Positions 50,374-59,087 of a stretch of DNA of 64,000 nt are shown piece by piece. The notes beneath the pieces were generated by a model that made no database searches, had not been told where the DNA came from, and saw only the letters and a program-made list of their open reading frames with translations. The DNA comes from Paenibacillus xylaniclasticus (GTDB lineage Bacteria; Bacillota; Bacilli; Paenibacillales; Paenibacillaceae). Position numbers and translations under genes: made by a program. Location of the stretch: the NCBI RefSeq assembly GCF_004001065.1, contig NZ_BIML01000013.1, positions 124,001 to 188,000 of the forward strand. The letters run 5' to 3'. The number at the start of each line of letters is the position of its first letter. Position 1 is the stretch's first letter.

Positions 50374-52086
50374 GTGGCGTTCTCCGAAGTGTTTTTTATT
50401 AATCTGTGCGTTCTCATTACAATTGCTTATTTGTTCAATATCGGATACAAGTATTTGTTTCCGAATCTAACGAAGCGGACGAAGTACGGCTTGGCGATTA
50501 TCGTATTTACACTGGCGGGCTGGGTGACGATGCTTTTTGGCCTTCGTGTCGGGGATTCCCAATTGTTCGATCTGCGGTTTGTGCCGCTTATTATGGCTGT
50601 GCTCACCTTCAACCGACCGATTACGTTTATTGCAATCGGCTCGGGTATCGGTGTCGGCAGGCTGTTGTTTGGCCTTGATGAGTCATCGTGGGCAGGCTGC
50701 TTCAATATGATGCTGCTCGGCGTCTTCGCTGCTGTGCTCAACCTATGGCTTGAACGTATGACCTGGCGCTTCGTATGGAAAGCGACAGCAGCAGTTGTGA
50801 CCATCAACGTTCTTAATGTCGTTAACATCTCGTTGCTTGGTTCTATTCCTTTTCGCGTGTATTGGCTGGAGGTCGTACCGATTACCCTGCCGCTCGCGAC
50901 GCTGCTAAGTGGATTTTTCGTCTTTATGATCCGGGACTTTCATAAGGAGCAGTTGCGTTTCGATGAGCTAAGGAGCATGAACATCATTCTCCGTCGCCAG
51001 ACGAAGGAATTACGGGAAGCGAAGCGTGATCTGGAGGAGAAGGCTCGTCAGCTGATGCTGGCGTCGAAGTACAAATCGGAATTTCTGGCGAACATGTCGC
51101 ATGAGCTGAAGACACCCTTGAACAGCATCCTGCTGATGTCTCAGCTAATCAGCGATAACGACGATGAACGCTATGGGATGGATGAGGTCCGTTACGGTGA
51201 AATTATTCACGCGGCAGGTACAGATCTGCTCCAGTTAATCAACGACATTCTGGATCTGTCCAAGGTCGAAGCAGGCAAAATGGATATCGTCATCGAACCG
51301 ATCTCTTCGCTTGATCTCGTACAGATGATGCAGGCGATGTTTCAGCCGCTTGCGGATCAGAAGTCACTTGACTTTAACGTTGAATTCGGGGAGGATGTGC
51401 CGGATACTCTCTATACCGATGCGCTGCGAGTGAACCAAATTATGCGTAACCTGTTGAATAACGCCTTTAAGTTCACGGAGCAGGGGGGTGTGACGCTGCG
51501 GGTTGGAGTGGAGACGGCGGTTGAGCAGGAGAATGCAGCGGCTAGGCGAAGGCTGCGCGATTGGACATCTGCTCTGTACCGGGCTCGCCCAAGTAATGCT
51601 GGTATTATTGTACGCTCTGGTGAGACGACAAAGGGACGAATTCGTAAGCGAATGTACGCTGCCACCGTGATGCCTGCAATATCGGCGCTGAAGCGCAGCG
51701 AAGCAACCGGGAAAGAAGAGGCAGCCCCTGATTTACTTGATAATGAGACAGTAGGGATTGTCGACAGGCATAAGGAAATGTCTGAGACGGCCAAGCGGGT
51801 GAACCGTAATCAGACGGCAGTAGAGCAGTGGTTGACGCTGGCTGTTGAGGATACGGGGATCGGTATCGACGAGGAGAAGCAGCAGTTGATCTTCGAGGCG
51901 TTTCAGCAGGAGGACGGAGCGATTAACCGCAAATACGGCGGCACCGGCCTCGGGCTGTCGATCAGTCTGCAGCTCGCGAGGCTGCTTGGCGGCTCGTTGT
52001 CACTGCATAGTGAGAAGGGACAAGGCAGTACATTCACTTTGCGGCTGCCGATCCGATCCGAGCCCGAACAACATGTAGAAAAATAA
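50374..52086 (+). CDS. Membrane sensor histidine kinase with 5TM input domain and unusual ATPase insert
   Basis: A 570-residue kinase. Six hydrophobic helices (residues 5-190) resemble the 5TM-5TMR/LytS-type input region (LRVGDSQLFDLRFVPLIMA and GSGIGVGRLLFG). A coiled-coil stretch leads to HisKA with the phosphoryl His243 in NMSHELKTPLNS. The HATPase has NQIMRNLLNNAFKFT near 352, but about 100 residues of charged sequence (about 383-484) separate it from DTGIGID near 493. Usually only 10-15 lie there. GGTGLGLSIS and a final GSTFTLRLP complete the domain. It lacks a receiver domain, and no response regulator gene is adjacent. Start is GTG with GGAGGGAG before it. Confidence 0.9.
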   Translation: MAFSEVFFINLCVLITIAYLFNIGYKYLFPNLTKRTKYGLAIIVFTLAGWVTMLFGLRVGDSQLFDLRFVPLIMAVLTFNRPITFIAIGSGIGVGRLLFGLDESSWAGCFNMMLLGVFAAVLNLWLERMTWRFVWKATAAVVTINVLNVVNISLLGSIPFRVYWLEVVPITLPLATLLSGFFVFMIRDFHKEQLRFDELRSMNIILRRQTKELREAKRDLEEKARQLMLASKYKSEFLANMSHELKTPLNSILLMSQLISDNDDERYGMDEVRYGEIIHAAGTDLLQLINDILDLSKVEAGKMDIVIEPISSLDLVQMMQAMFQPLADQKSLDFNVEFGEDVPDTLYTDALRVNQIMRNLLNNAFKFTEQGGVTLRVGVETAVEQENAAARRRLRDWTSALYRARPSNAGIIVRSGETTKGRIRKRMYAATVMPAISALKRSEATGKEEAAPDLLDNETVGIVDRHKEMSETAKRVNRNQTAVEQWLTLAVEDTGIGIDEEKQQLIFEAFQQEDGAINRKYGGTGLGLSISLQLARLLGGSLSLHSEKGQGSTFTLRLPIRSEPEQHVEK

Positions 52087-52100
52087 TTTTGAAGAAAGTG

Positions 52101-52129
52101 TTGACTTCTGTTCGCCGGCGAGGTATATT
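52101..52129 (+). promoter_or_regulatory. Sigma-A-type promoter of the tRNA gene
   Basis: TTGACT (52101-52106), 17-base spacer, TATATT (52124-52129). It begins 14 bases after the kinase stop and 45 bases before the tRNA 5' end. Confidence 0.8.
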
Positions 52130-52173
52130 ATAAAAGTCGCCGATGCGACAACGTCCATTAAGAAGTCGGACAT

Positions 52174-52249
<76 letters not shown>

Positions 52250-52263
52250 CTTTCGTAATTTAT

Positions 52264-52293
52264 GCGCGATTCCCGTGGGAATCGCGCTTTTTT
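52264..52293 (+). terminator. Terminator after the tRNA gene
   Basis: GCGCGATTCCC (52264-52274) pairs perfectly with GGGAATCGCGC (52277-52287) with a two-base tip, followed by six T. Confidence 0.9.
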
Positions 52294-52424
52294 GTGTTGT
52301 GCTTACTTTATTGTAGATTAAAGAACGTCTGGCTTCCGTATTGATCCGCGCTTGCCGGTTCACGGCTTGCCGCTCTGTCTTGGCGCGGGACTAACATTGC
52401 GCGAATATCGGTTAGTTCTTGTCC

Positions 52425-52453
52425 ATACCTTTTGCATGTCCTGGCATACGATA
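52425..52453 (+). promoter_or_regulatory. Candidate mother-cell sigma promoter (sigma-E/K) for the Cys-rich gene
   Basis: ATAC (52425-52428), 16 bases, CATACGATA (52445-52453). The -10 matches the sigma-K core CATANNNTA and resembles sigma-E; the spacer is one base short of ideal for sigma-K. It sits 31 bases before the ATG. Confidence 0.45.
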
Positions 52454-52483
52454 TGGTGAGTATGACGGGAAGGAGGAAATGGA

Positions 52484-52903
52484 ATGTCAATGAGAAAAGG
52501 CGGAATGAAATTTGCAAATGTCCGGTTCCAGAGTGTATCCAAGCGTCATGCGAGTGCAGGATCGCGTTCTTGCGGATGCGATCATGATCACCGCAGCAGA
52601 CAAGATGATCAAGTTGTCGATACCATTCAAGATGCTGGTCAAGAGCTCAACTGCATTTTTGGATTGCTTGAACAAAGACGAGTAGCCGAGGAGTTAGTTA
52701 GAGCGATTCGCCGCCACGATCGTTGTGTGGTGGAGATGATTCTGAAGCATTGCGGCTGTGATTGCAAAGTGGTCGATTTCTTCAGGTCAGGCGGCTTCGA
52801 TTGCGTTCGAGTAAGCTGCCGTTTCGGCAGAATGAGTGAAGTAAAAGTTACGTTCGATATCTGTATTGAACGTAACCGTTCGGAATGGTCAAGCTGGTGG
52901 TAA
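52484..52903 (+). CDS. Cys-rich protein, probable spore-coat component
   Basis: A 139-residue protein with seven Cys, two in CGCDHDH near residue 30 and others around KHCGCDCKVVDFF in the second half. It ends in WSSWW. It has a charged helical middle (QRRVAEELVRAIRRHDRCVVEMI) and no signal peptide. I do not recognise a defined family. The small size, paired Cys motifs and a sigma-E/K-like promoter resemble CotY/CotZ-type coat or crust proteins, but the sequence match is not convincing. AAGGAGG lies seven bases before the ATG. Confidence 0.7.
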   Translation: MSMRKGGMKFANVRFQSVSKRHASAGSRSCGCDHDHRSRQDDQVVDTIQDAGQELNCIFGLLEQRRVAEELVRAIRRHDRCVVEMILKHCGCDCKVVDFFRSGGFDCVRVSCRFGRMSEVKVTFDICIERNRSEWSSWW

Positions 52904-52959
52904 CGGGCAGTGAAATAAACGAACAGCGGCTCCCTAACGGGGGCCGTTTGTGTTGTGGA

Positions 52960-52987
52960 ACGGCTGGCGTGCTGACTGCATATGCTA
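52960..52987 (+). promoter_or_regulatory. Candidate sigma-K promoter for the tyrosinase-like gene
   Basis: AC (52960-52961), 17 bases, CATATGCTA (52979-52987), a full match to AC-N17-CATANNNTA. Transcription would start near 52994, 40 bases before the ATG. Confidence 0.6.
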
Positions 52988-53033
52988 CAGCACGAGCTTG
53001 AGATAGGCTTAGGTGAAAGGAGGTATTCAACCG

Positions 53034-53543
53034 ATGCCTTTGATACCGAATTTCCCACGGCAGCTGCTGGAGGAGCATCGTGTATGGCATCATGCCAATC
53101 ATGTGAACGGAACGTTCGTGCCAGTTGGCTGGGGAGAGCGGTTTCTCCGCTTTCATCGCTCGTTTATTAGGCGAGCGCTGGCTTGGTATGAACAGCAGGG
53201 ACTTGATACCCGCTATGTGGCGCCATGGCCTCAAGTACCGGAAGCCATTCGTAATGCGCCTTGCTATAATCGCGCTGCCGAATCCAGGATCGTGAACCAG
53301 CCGCAATCGTTCCGGACGCTTGACGAGCTTGGCCGATTCATTGAATCGAGTCAATTGCATGCGTGTATCCATCAGACGGCAGCAAGAATATACCGGGAGC
53401 CGGATATTAACGATTTTGACCTTGCGCCTCGAAACACGGTGTTCTATAGTATTCACGGACTGATTGACAATTGGTACGCGAATTGGGAGCGCGCGACCGG
53501 CCAACGTCAAAGAGCCCGGCGTCCGATGACGAACGAGGAATAA
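53034..53543 (+). CDS. Tyrosinase-like protein, probable spore-coat enzyme or remnant
   Basis: A 169-residue protein whose layout recalls type 3 copper proteins: WHHANHV near 20, RFLRFHRSFIRRAL near 37 (like the tyrosinase FLPWHR block), LHACIHQTAARIY near 110, and NTVFYSIHGLIDNWYANWE near the end (like DPIFYLHHxxIDR). One His of the expected HH pair in that last motif is missing, so a full two-copper site is doubtful. ATG 53034 has AAAGGAGG ten bases upstream. Together with the sigma-K-like promoter it is likely made in the mother cell. Assignment rests on motif spacing only. Confidence 0.7.
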   Translation: MPLIPNFPRQLLEEHRVWHHANHVNGTFVPVGWGERFLRFHRSFIRRALAWYEQQGLDTRYVAPWPQVPEAIRNAPCYNRAAESRIVNQPQSFRTLDELGRFIESSQLHACIHQTAARIYREPDINDFDLAPRNTVFYSIHGLIDNWYANWERATGQRQRARRPMTNEE

Positions 53544-53648
53544 CAATACGTTCATGCAGAAGCGGATGCCGAGCGGTATGGTCATATTATGGTGAAGCTG
53601 CCAGCTGCGCAAGGCTGGCCTAGCGTCGATTGTGCAGCCCGATCGAGG

Positions 53649-54284
53649 CTAGGTGAGGCTGCGCAGCAATTGGAGCACTCGGATATAGTAGGCACGATCC
53701 CGAGGCACGAAATGGTCCGCCTGCACGATGGCGGTCTCTGTCGAATAGGACAAGTCATTCAGCCCTTGGCGAATGCCATGTGCCTCAACTGCTGTAATCC
53801 GCCCTTCGAATAGCTCGAGCATGGAAGATAGATCTGCCTCATACAGTCCGGCAACCTCATCAGCTTGCAGCTTCATTTCACTTATTGGCGTATCGCATAC
53901 AAGGCCGAATACATAGCTAAGCTCTCGATCGATGAAGGGAACGCCTTTGGCGGTGCCGCTAGCGTCTTCACGCCATTCGAATAGGGGGACAAGCGTCTCG
54001 AAAGAGGTGGTAATGCCCAGTTCTTCTTCCAGCTCGCGAGCGCCATCCTTGACTGTTTCACCCGCTGAAAGATGGCCTGCTGCGGTTATATCGTAACAGC
54101 CGGGATTCGTATCCTTGGACATCTGCCGAAGCTGGAATCGTACGTATTGCCGCTCGCCTTCCCGCCGAGTCAGCCAGCAGTGAAATGATTTATGCCAGTA
54201 GCCGCGCTTATGCGTCTCGGAACGGGTTGCTTGTCCGATTGGATTCATGTTGTCGTCGTAAATATCAAACTGCTCCTCTTTCAA
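53649..54284 (-). CDS. Nudix hydrolase (YfcD/IPP isomerase-like type)
   Basis: A 211-residue Nudix protein from TTG 54284, chosen because GGGAGG lies eight bases before it; the open frame reaches 54338 without a site. The start FDIYDDNMNPIGQATRSETHKRGYWHKSFHCWL is typical of this group. The Nudix box AGHLSAGETVKDGARELEEELG is present, with six rather than seven residues between the first Glu and the RE pair. It probably hydrolyses a nucleoside diphosphate linked to a small group; the substrate is unknown. It lies 54 bases after the mscL stop on the same strand, so the two may be cotranscribed. Confidence 0.85.
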   Translation of the reverse strand: MKEEQFDIYDDNMNPIGQATRSETHKRGYWHKSFHCWLTRREGERQYVRFQLRQMSKDTNPGCYDITAAGHLSAGETVKDGARELEEELGITTSFETLVPLFEWREDASGTAKGVPFIDRELSYVFGLVCDTPISEMKLQADEVAGLYEADLSSMLELFEGRITAVEAHGIRQGLNDLSYSTETAIVQADHFVPRDRAYYIRVLQLLRSLT

Positions 54285-54338
54285 TTGCCTTACCTCCCAA
54301 CGAGCGTCATCGAATAAAATGCTGAGCTTCGAGTACAC

Positions 54339-54809
54339 TTACGCTTTGGCGGCCTCCTCCAGATGAGAGGTGCAGTGCTTACATCTCGTCGCTTTAATTG
54401 GCACTTGAGACAAGCAGTAAGGGCATTCCTTCTCGGTTGGTTCGGCAGGCTTCTCCTCAGGCTTACGCTGCAGCTTGTTCAATCCTTTGACAAGGAAAAA
54501 GATACATCCGGCTACAATCAAGAAATCGAGCACGACGTTGAGGAATTGGCCATATGCCAGTACCGGAATGCCTGCTTCTTGTGCTTGCGCTAAGGACATT
54601 TTACCGCTTTCGTCGATATCTTTGAGATTAATGTACAGATCCGTGAAGCTCATTCCGCCGAGCAGGACGCCGATAGGGGGCATAATCAGGTCGTTGACGA
54701 CCGAAGTGACGATTTTGCCGAAAGCGCCGCCGATAATGACACCGACTGCAAGATCAATGACGTTGCCTTTGACAGCGAATGCCTTGAACTCTTTTAATAA
54801 TGAACTCAT
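54339..54809 (-). CDS. mscL: Large-conductance mechanosensitive channel MscL with C-terminal zinc ribbon
   Basis: Membrane tension valve released on osmotic downshock. The first 110 residues are standard Msc[42 protein letters not shown], a periplasmic loop, and the second helix [25 protein letters not shown]. The last part is unusual: the C-terminal helix is followed by [22 protein letters not shown], a CxxC...CxxC zinc ribbon with total length 156 against the usual 130 or so. The ATG at 54809 has AAGGAG before it. Confidence 0.93.
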   Translation of the reverse strand: MSSLLKEFKAFAVKGNVIDLAVGVIIGGAFGKIVTSVVNDLIMPPIGVLLGGMSFTDLYINLKDIDESGKMSLAQAQEAGIPVLAYGQFLNVVLDFLIVAGCIFFLVKGLNKLQRKPEEKPAEPTEKECPYCLSQVPIKATRCKHCTSHLEEAAKA

Positions 54810-55022
54810 GTTATCGCTCCTTCTCTTTTGTTCAGTACATTATACCCGCAATATCCCCAATCCGACCAGCGGTCCTGGGCAATGTTCATTGCGATCAAGC
54901 AAATTTATGACATTCAGGACTTTGTTACTAAGAAAAAAATGGCAATACAAAAAGGATTTGTAGGTAAATTGTCGAATCTAAACGACGAAGAGATCGAATA
55001 GAGAAGGTTTGGTTCAAAAATT

Positions 55023-56894
55023 ATGAATGATTACCTAAACATGAGCATAAGGACCGAGTTGCTTGTCTTCTTAATTTTGGCACTTGTTATCATCGTTTTT
55101 TCGTCGTTCACGATGTTTACGATGATCGGCCACTTGAAGAGAGAGCAGGAGAGAAGGCGGCAAGTATGGCTGTTAGGCGGCTCGGCCGTCATGGGCATTG
55201 GCTTTTGGTCTATGCATTTCTTATCGCTGCTGTCAACCGATCAATATTCCTTTATTAACACCCAAATGCTGCTTACGCTTATTGTTGCGGTTGGCTGCTC
55301 TTATTTCTCCTTCCTGTCGCTTGGAGCGGAACGTCTTTCTAATTTTACCGCACGCATTACACTCGCAACTTTGCTGCTCAGCGCCGGCGGCTGTATGCTT
55401 CATTACTTGAGCCGTTTGTCCGGGCCAGTCGAAGCGATTCAATTCGACCCCATTCTATTCTTGTTATCAATTGCGATTATGCTGATCGGCTCGGCGATCG
55501 CATTGCTGCTGCATGAGATGAATCCTGAGGCATCCGTATGGCCGGCGAGCATTGTGCTCGGCAGCTCATGCATGATGATGCACATGTTGGGGATGAAGGG
55601 CGTCAACATTTTATACAGCGAGCTGTTAACGAGTGAAAGGTTGAATGAATATTATATGATTCTTGCGATCATATTGGCTGTTGCTACATTGGTTATTCTT
55701 GGTATTAGCGTGATGACGCGGGTAACGGATCGCAGATACCGCCAAGCCGATCAGCGCTATAAGGTGCTGGTAGAGAATTCAATCGATATGATTGCGATTC
55801 TTGACGGTAACCATTGGGAATATGTGAACCGGTCAGGGCTCGCTTTATTCAATGCCTCTACGCCTGAGGAGATGGTAGGTCAATCAATTTATTTATTCCT
55901 CCTTCCGAAGCATCACGAAGAGACGGCTCGTCAGATCGGTACACTGGAACCGGGCCAGACCTACGGACCTGTGGAGCTGGAGTGGTTCACAGTTAGTGGC
56001 AATAAGATCGACACTGAGGTCATATTGGCGCCGACGACGCTGGCCGGTCGGCCGGCGTTCCAAATGATCGTCCGCGATATTTCTGAACGGAAGAAGAACG
56101 AGGAGCTGCTGATCAATTCTGAAAAATTGTATGTTGCCGGGCAGCTTGCCGCAGGAATAGCGCACGAGATCCGCAACCCGCTGACTTCGCTGAAAGGCTT
56201 TCTCCAGCTCATTTCGTCAGGCCGCAGCAACGGCAGAAATTATTATGAAATTATGAAATCGGAGCTTAGTCGCATAGAATCCATCGTTAGTGAGCTGCTC
56301 ATGCTATCTAAGCCGCAAGTCTATGAACTGACCTACCATGACACTAGACGGGTGCTGGACGATATTGTCATGCTGCTCGAAGCACAGGCCTCCCTCCACA
56401 ATACGGCAATCGTTGTCGATTCAGGGCAGGAGCCGCTGTGGGTGTATGGTGTAGAGAATCAGATCAAGCAGGTGTTTATCAACGTACTAAAAAATGCGAT
56501 AGAAGCGATGGTCGACGGCGGTACGATTACAATTACCAGCACGCTGGAAGACAACTATGTTGTTACCCGCATCACCGACGAAGGTCCCGGTATTCCGAAG
56601 GAGCAGATGGCTAAGATGGGCCAGCCGTTCTATACGACGAAAGACAAAGGAACGGGACTGGGTCTGATGGTAACCTATAAGATTATTGATAACCATCATG
56701 GCCGAATTCATGCAAGCAGCGAGATGGGCCATGGAACGACGTTTACGATATCGTTCCCATATTCGGCACCAACAAAGCTGGATCGAACAGAAGTAGAGAA
56801 GCTGACCCGAAGATCGAAGACGCCTACTGGCATTGTTCTTCGGTCTGCTGTATGGGATACAGATGGAATCAACGCAGGGATGCGGAATTCGTAA
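55023..56894 (+). CDS. MHYT-PAS histidine kinase (sporulation kinase-like)
   Basis: A 623-residue sensor kinase. Residues 10-235 form an MHYT domain with SMHFLSL, MLHYLSR and MMHMLGM, the second reading LHY rather than MHY. A PAS domain follows (about 245-365), ending DISERKKNEELL. HisKA has His381 in AAGIAHEIRNPLTSLKGFLQL, and the HATPase has NVLKNAIEAM, DEGPGIP, TKDKGTGLGLMVTYKI and GTTFTISFP. The HisKA/HATPase pair is close to KinB/KinE-type sporulation kinases that feed Spo0F. Spo0M is the next gene, which strengthens the sporulation link. The ribosome site is weak (GAAGG at about 55003). Confidence 0.92.
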   Translation: MNDYLNMSIRTELLVFLILALVIIVFSSFTMFTMIGHLKREQERRRQVWLLGGSAVMGIGFWSMHFLSLLSTDQYSFINTQMLLTLIVAVGCSYFSFLSLGAERLSNFTARITLATLLLSAGGCMLHYLSRLSGPVEAIQFDPILFLLSIAIMLIGSAIALLLHEMNPEASVWPASIVLGSSCMMMHMLGMKGVNILYSELLTSERLNEYYMILAIILAVATLVILGISVMTRVTDRRYRQADQRYKVLVENSIDMIAILDGNHWEYVNRSGLALFNASTPEEMVGQSIYLFLLPKHHEETARQIGTLEPGQTYGPVELEWFTVSGNKIDTEVILAPTTLAGRPAFQMIVRDISERKKNEELLINSEKLYVAGQLAAGIAHEIRNPLTSLKGFLQLISSGRSNGRNYYEIMKSELSRIESIVSELLMLSKPQVYELTYHDTRRVLDDIVMLLEAQASLHNTAIVVDSGQEPLWVYGVENQIKQVFINVLKNAIEAMVDGGTITITSTLEDNYVVTRITDEGPGIPKEQMAKMGQPFYTTKDKGTGLGLMVTYKIIDNHHGRIHASSEMGHGTTFTISFPYSAPTKLDRTEVEKLTRRSKTPTGIVLRSAVWDTDGINAGMRNS

Positions 56895-56964
56895 TTTTTT
56901 CGAAACGTACAATGAGCTCGAAGCGTAAAAACAGACGATTAACGAATATTGGAGGGCGGTATTT

Positions 56965-57735
56965 ATGTTTAACCGTTTTTTGGCCAGCATTGGGATTGGT
57001 AATGCAAAGATTGATACAGTACTGGAGAAGTCCCGTTATGCACCAGGTGAAGAGGTTCGCGGCGTCGTCAGAATGCAGGGCGGAAACGTTGATCAACAAG
57101 TGGAGACGATCGAGCTGTTCGTGATGACGGAATATATTAGGGAAACGGATGATCATAAACACCGCCATCGTGCAGAGCTCGGACGTTATCACGTTACAAG
57201 ACCGTTTACGCTGCAAGCCAATGAGCGTCAGGAAGTGCCGTTCTCGTTCCTGCTTCCGCATGAAACGCCGCTCACAATCGGCCGCGCACCGGTTTGGATT
57301 AAGACGGAGCTAGAGGTGCGCAACGCTGTCGACCCTAGCGATAATGACCGGATCGAGGTTATTCCGACCCAAGGGCAGCATACGGTGCTGGAGGCGATAT
57401 CACGGCTTGGCTTCCGACTTCGGGAGGCGGAGTGCCAGTACGCTTCCCGTCTGGGCGGACGTTTGCCGTTCGTTCAGGAGTTTGAATTCGTGCCGACAGG
57501 CGGTCAATTCCGTGGACGTCTCGACGAGCTTGAGCTGACGTTCTTTAACCGCGGCCATGAGCTGGAGCTGCTGGTTCAGGTCGACCGCAAGGCGCGTGGA
57601 CTCGGTGGATGGCTGGCCGAAGCATTGGATATGGACGAGACTTTCGTCCGCGTCACGTTCACGAACGGGCAGCTTGCGCAAGGTCCGGATGCTATAGCGC
57701 ATCAATTAGCCGATATTATTGCTCGTTACAGCTAG
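56965..57735 (+). CDS. spo0M: Sporulation control protein Spo0M
   Basis: A 256-residue arrestin-like protein of the Spo0M family. It begins MFNRFLASIGIGNAKIDTVLEKSRYAPGEEVRGVVRMQGG and contains IETIELFVMTEY, PFSFLLPHETPLT, WIKTELEVRNAVDPSDNDRIEVIP and a C-terminal ALDMDETFVRVTF. In Bacillus it influences phosphorelay output and sporulation and is under sigma-W and sigma-H control. GGAGG lies nine to ten bases before the ATG, 70 bases after the kinase gene. A hairpin with direct-repeat-like arms follows. Confidence 0.95.
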   Translation: MFNRFLASIGIGNAKIDTVLEKSRYAPGEEVRGVVRMQGGNVDQQVETIELFVMTEYIRETDDHKHRHRAELGRYHVTRPFTLQANERQEVPFSFLLPHETPLTIGRAPVWIKTELEVRNAVDPSDNDRIEVIPTQGQHTVLEAISRLGFRLREAECQYASRLGGRLPFVQEFEFVPTGGQFRGRLDELELTFFNRGHELELLVQVDRKARGLGGWLAEALDMDETFVRVTFTNGQLAQGPDAIAHQLADIIARYS

Positions 57736-57777
57736 GCGTAACGAGGTTAAATTTCTGCATTCGCTTCAACACAAGGG

Positions 57778-57823
57778 GCAGTCCGTCAGTCAGTATTCAC
57801 TGACTTACTGGACGGCCTCTTTG
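57778..57823 (+). terminator. Probable terminator after spo0M
   Basis: GTCCGTCAGTCAGT (57781-57794) pairs with ACTGACTTACTGGAC (57799-57813) with a small internal loop, then a pyrimidine-rich CCTCTTT. Moderate. Confidence 0.6.
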
Positions 57824-57938
57824 CTTTGCTTCAACAAGAAGATATTGCTTGGCTTAGGGAAAGCTCGTTCGATATAATCGGAGTGACAATCAGGGCAAAT
57901 AGCCTATTTACAGGTGCTAAGAGCAGGAGGATAAACGT

Positions 57939-59087
57939 ATGGCTGAGCCGTTGAAGAACATTTATGACGGCAATTTTATTTATCATTTCAGTGCATTAGT
58001 TCGCGAGGCGTGGCCGCCGTTTCAGGCCGAACGGTTTACTCAGCTTGTGATAGGAGAAGGATGGGAGCAGCTTGAGCTCAAAGGCCGAATGAGGCGCATT
58101 ACGCTATCGCTTGGACAGACGCTGCCAAGCCGCTTTGAAGAGGCAGTTGAGGTGCTGTGCGCGATCGACGAACAATGTATCGGACTTGCCTATTTGTTCT
58201 TCCCGGATTTTATTGAAGTGTTCGGCAGGGACGAGGCTCATTGGGAGCTGTCGATGAGCATGCTGCAGCGATTCACGAGCCGTTCAACATCTGAATTTGC
58301 CATTCGGCCATTTATTCTGGAGCAGCCAGAGCGTACGCTCAAAGCTATGCTGGCATGGGCGGACAGCGAGGATGAGCATATTCGCCGTCTCGCAAGCGAA
58401 GGATGCAGACCGCTTCTGCCGTGGGCACCGGCGCTGCCGATGTTAAGACGCGATCCGTCTCCAGCGCTTCCGATTCTGGAGAAGCTGCGTTGTGATGAAT
58501 CGCTGTACGTTCGCAAGAGCGTAGCGAATCATCTAAACGATATTAGCAAGGTTCATCCGGATGTCGTTGTACGTACGGCCAAGCGCTGGTTCGGAACACA
58601 TCCCTTGACCGATTGGATTGTACGCAAGGGCTGCCGAACGCTGGTAAAGCAAGCGGAGCCTACTATAATGTCGTTATTCGGTTATGGTGAGAATGGTGAG
58701 CAGACGGATAACGGCTCGAACGGGTTGGCTGCAAAGATTCATCAGTTTGAACCGATCCGCAGCGAAGTGACAATCGGCGAGGAGACGCTGCTTTATTATG
58801 ACGTGCAGCTCCCTTGCGAGGGGGCTGGCAGCCGTGTAAGGCTGGAGTATAGTATTGATTTTGTACGTCCGGCAGGCAAGCTCTCACATAAGCGGTTCCT
58901 GCTGGCGGACAAGCCTATACTGCCGGATGCGCTTCGACTGAAAGGCACGAAGCGGCATGCTTGGCGGGAGCTGTCGACCCGCAAGCTATTCTCCGGCGAA
59001 CATCGGATAGCTTTGTGGATTAACGGTAAGGAAGCAGCCGAAACCTTCATATCGCTGCATGCAGCTGAAGGGGAGGAGCAGCGATGA
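57939..59087 (+). CDS. AlkC-like DNA alkylation repair glycosylase with Ig-like domain
   Basis: A 382-residue protein of the AlkC/AlkD superfamily that excises alkylated bases. The first 250 residues are HEAT-like repeats, with RRLASEGCRPLLPWAPALP, LEKLRCDESLYVRKSVANHLNDISKVHPDVVV and WIVRKGCRTLVKQ typical of the family. The last 125 residues form a beta-rich Ig-like domain (RVRLEYSIDFVRPAGKLSHKRFLLADKP), as in the AlkC subfamily. AGGAGG lies nine bases before the ATG. The stop overlaps the next start in an ATGA. Confidence 0.88.
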   Translation: MAEPLKNIYDGNFIYHFSALVREAWPPFQAERFTQLVIGEGWEQLELKGRMRRITLSLGQTLPSRFEEAVEVLCAIDEQCIGLAYLFFPDFIEVFGRDEAHWELSMSMLQRFTSRSTSEFAIRPFILEQPERTLKAMLAWADSEDEHIRRLASEGCRPLLPWAPALPMLRRDPSPALPILEKLRCDESLYVRKSVANHLNDISKVHPDVVVRTAKRWFGTHPLTDWIVRKGCRTLVKQAEPTIMSLFGYGENGEQTDNGSNGLAAKIHQFEPIRSEVTIGEETLLYYDVQLPCEGAGSRVRLEYSIDFVRPAGKLSHKRFLLADKPILPDALRLKGTKRHAWRELSTRKLFSGEHRIALWINGKEAAETFISLHAAEGEEQR

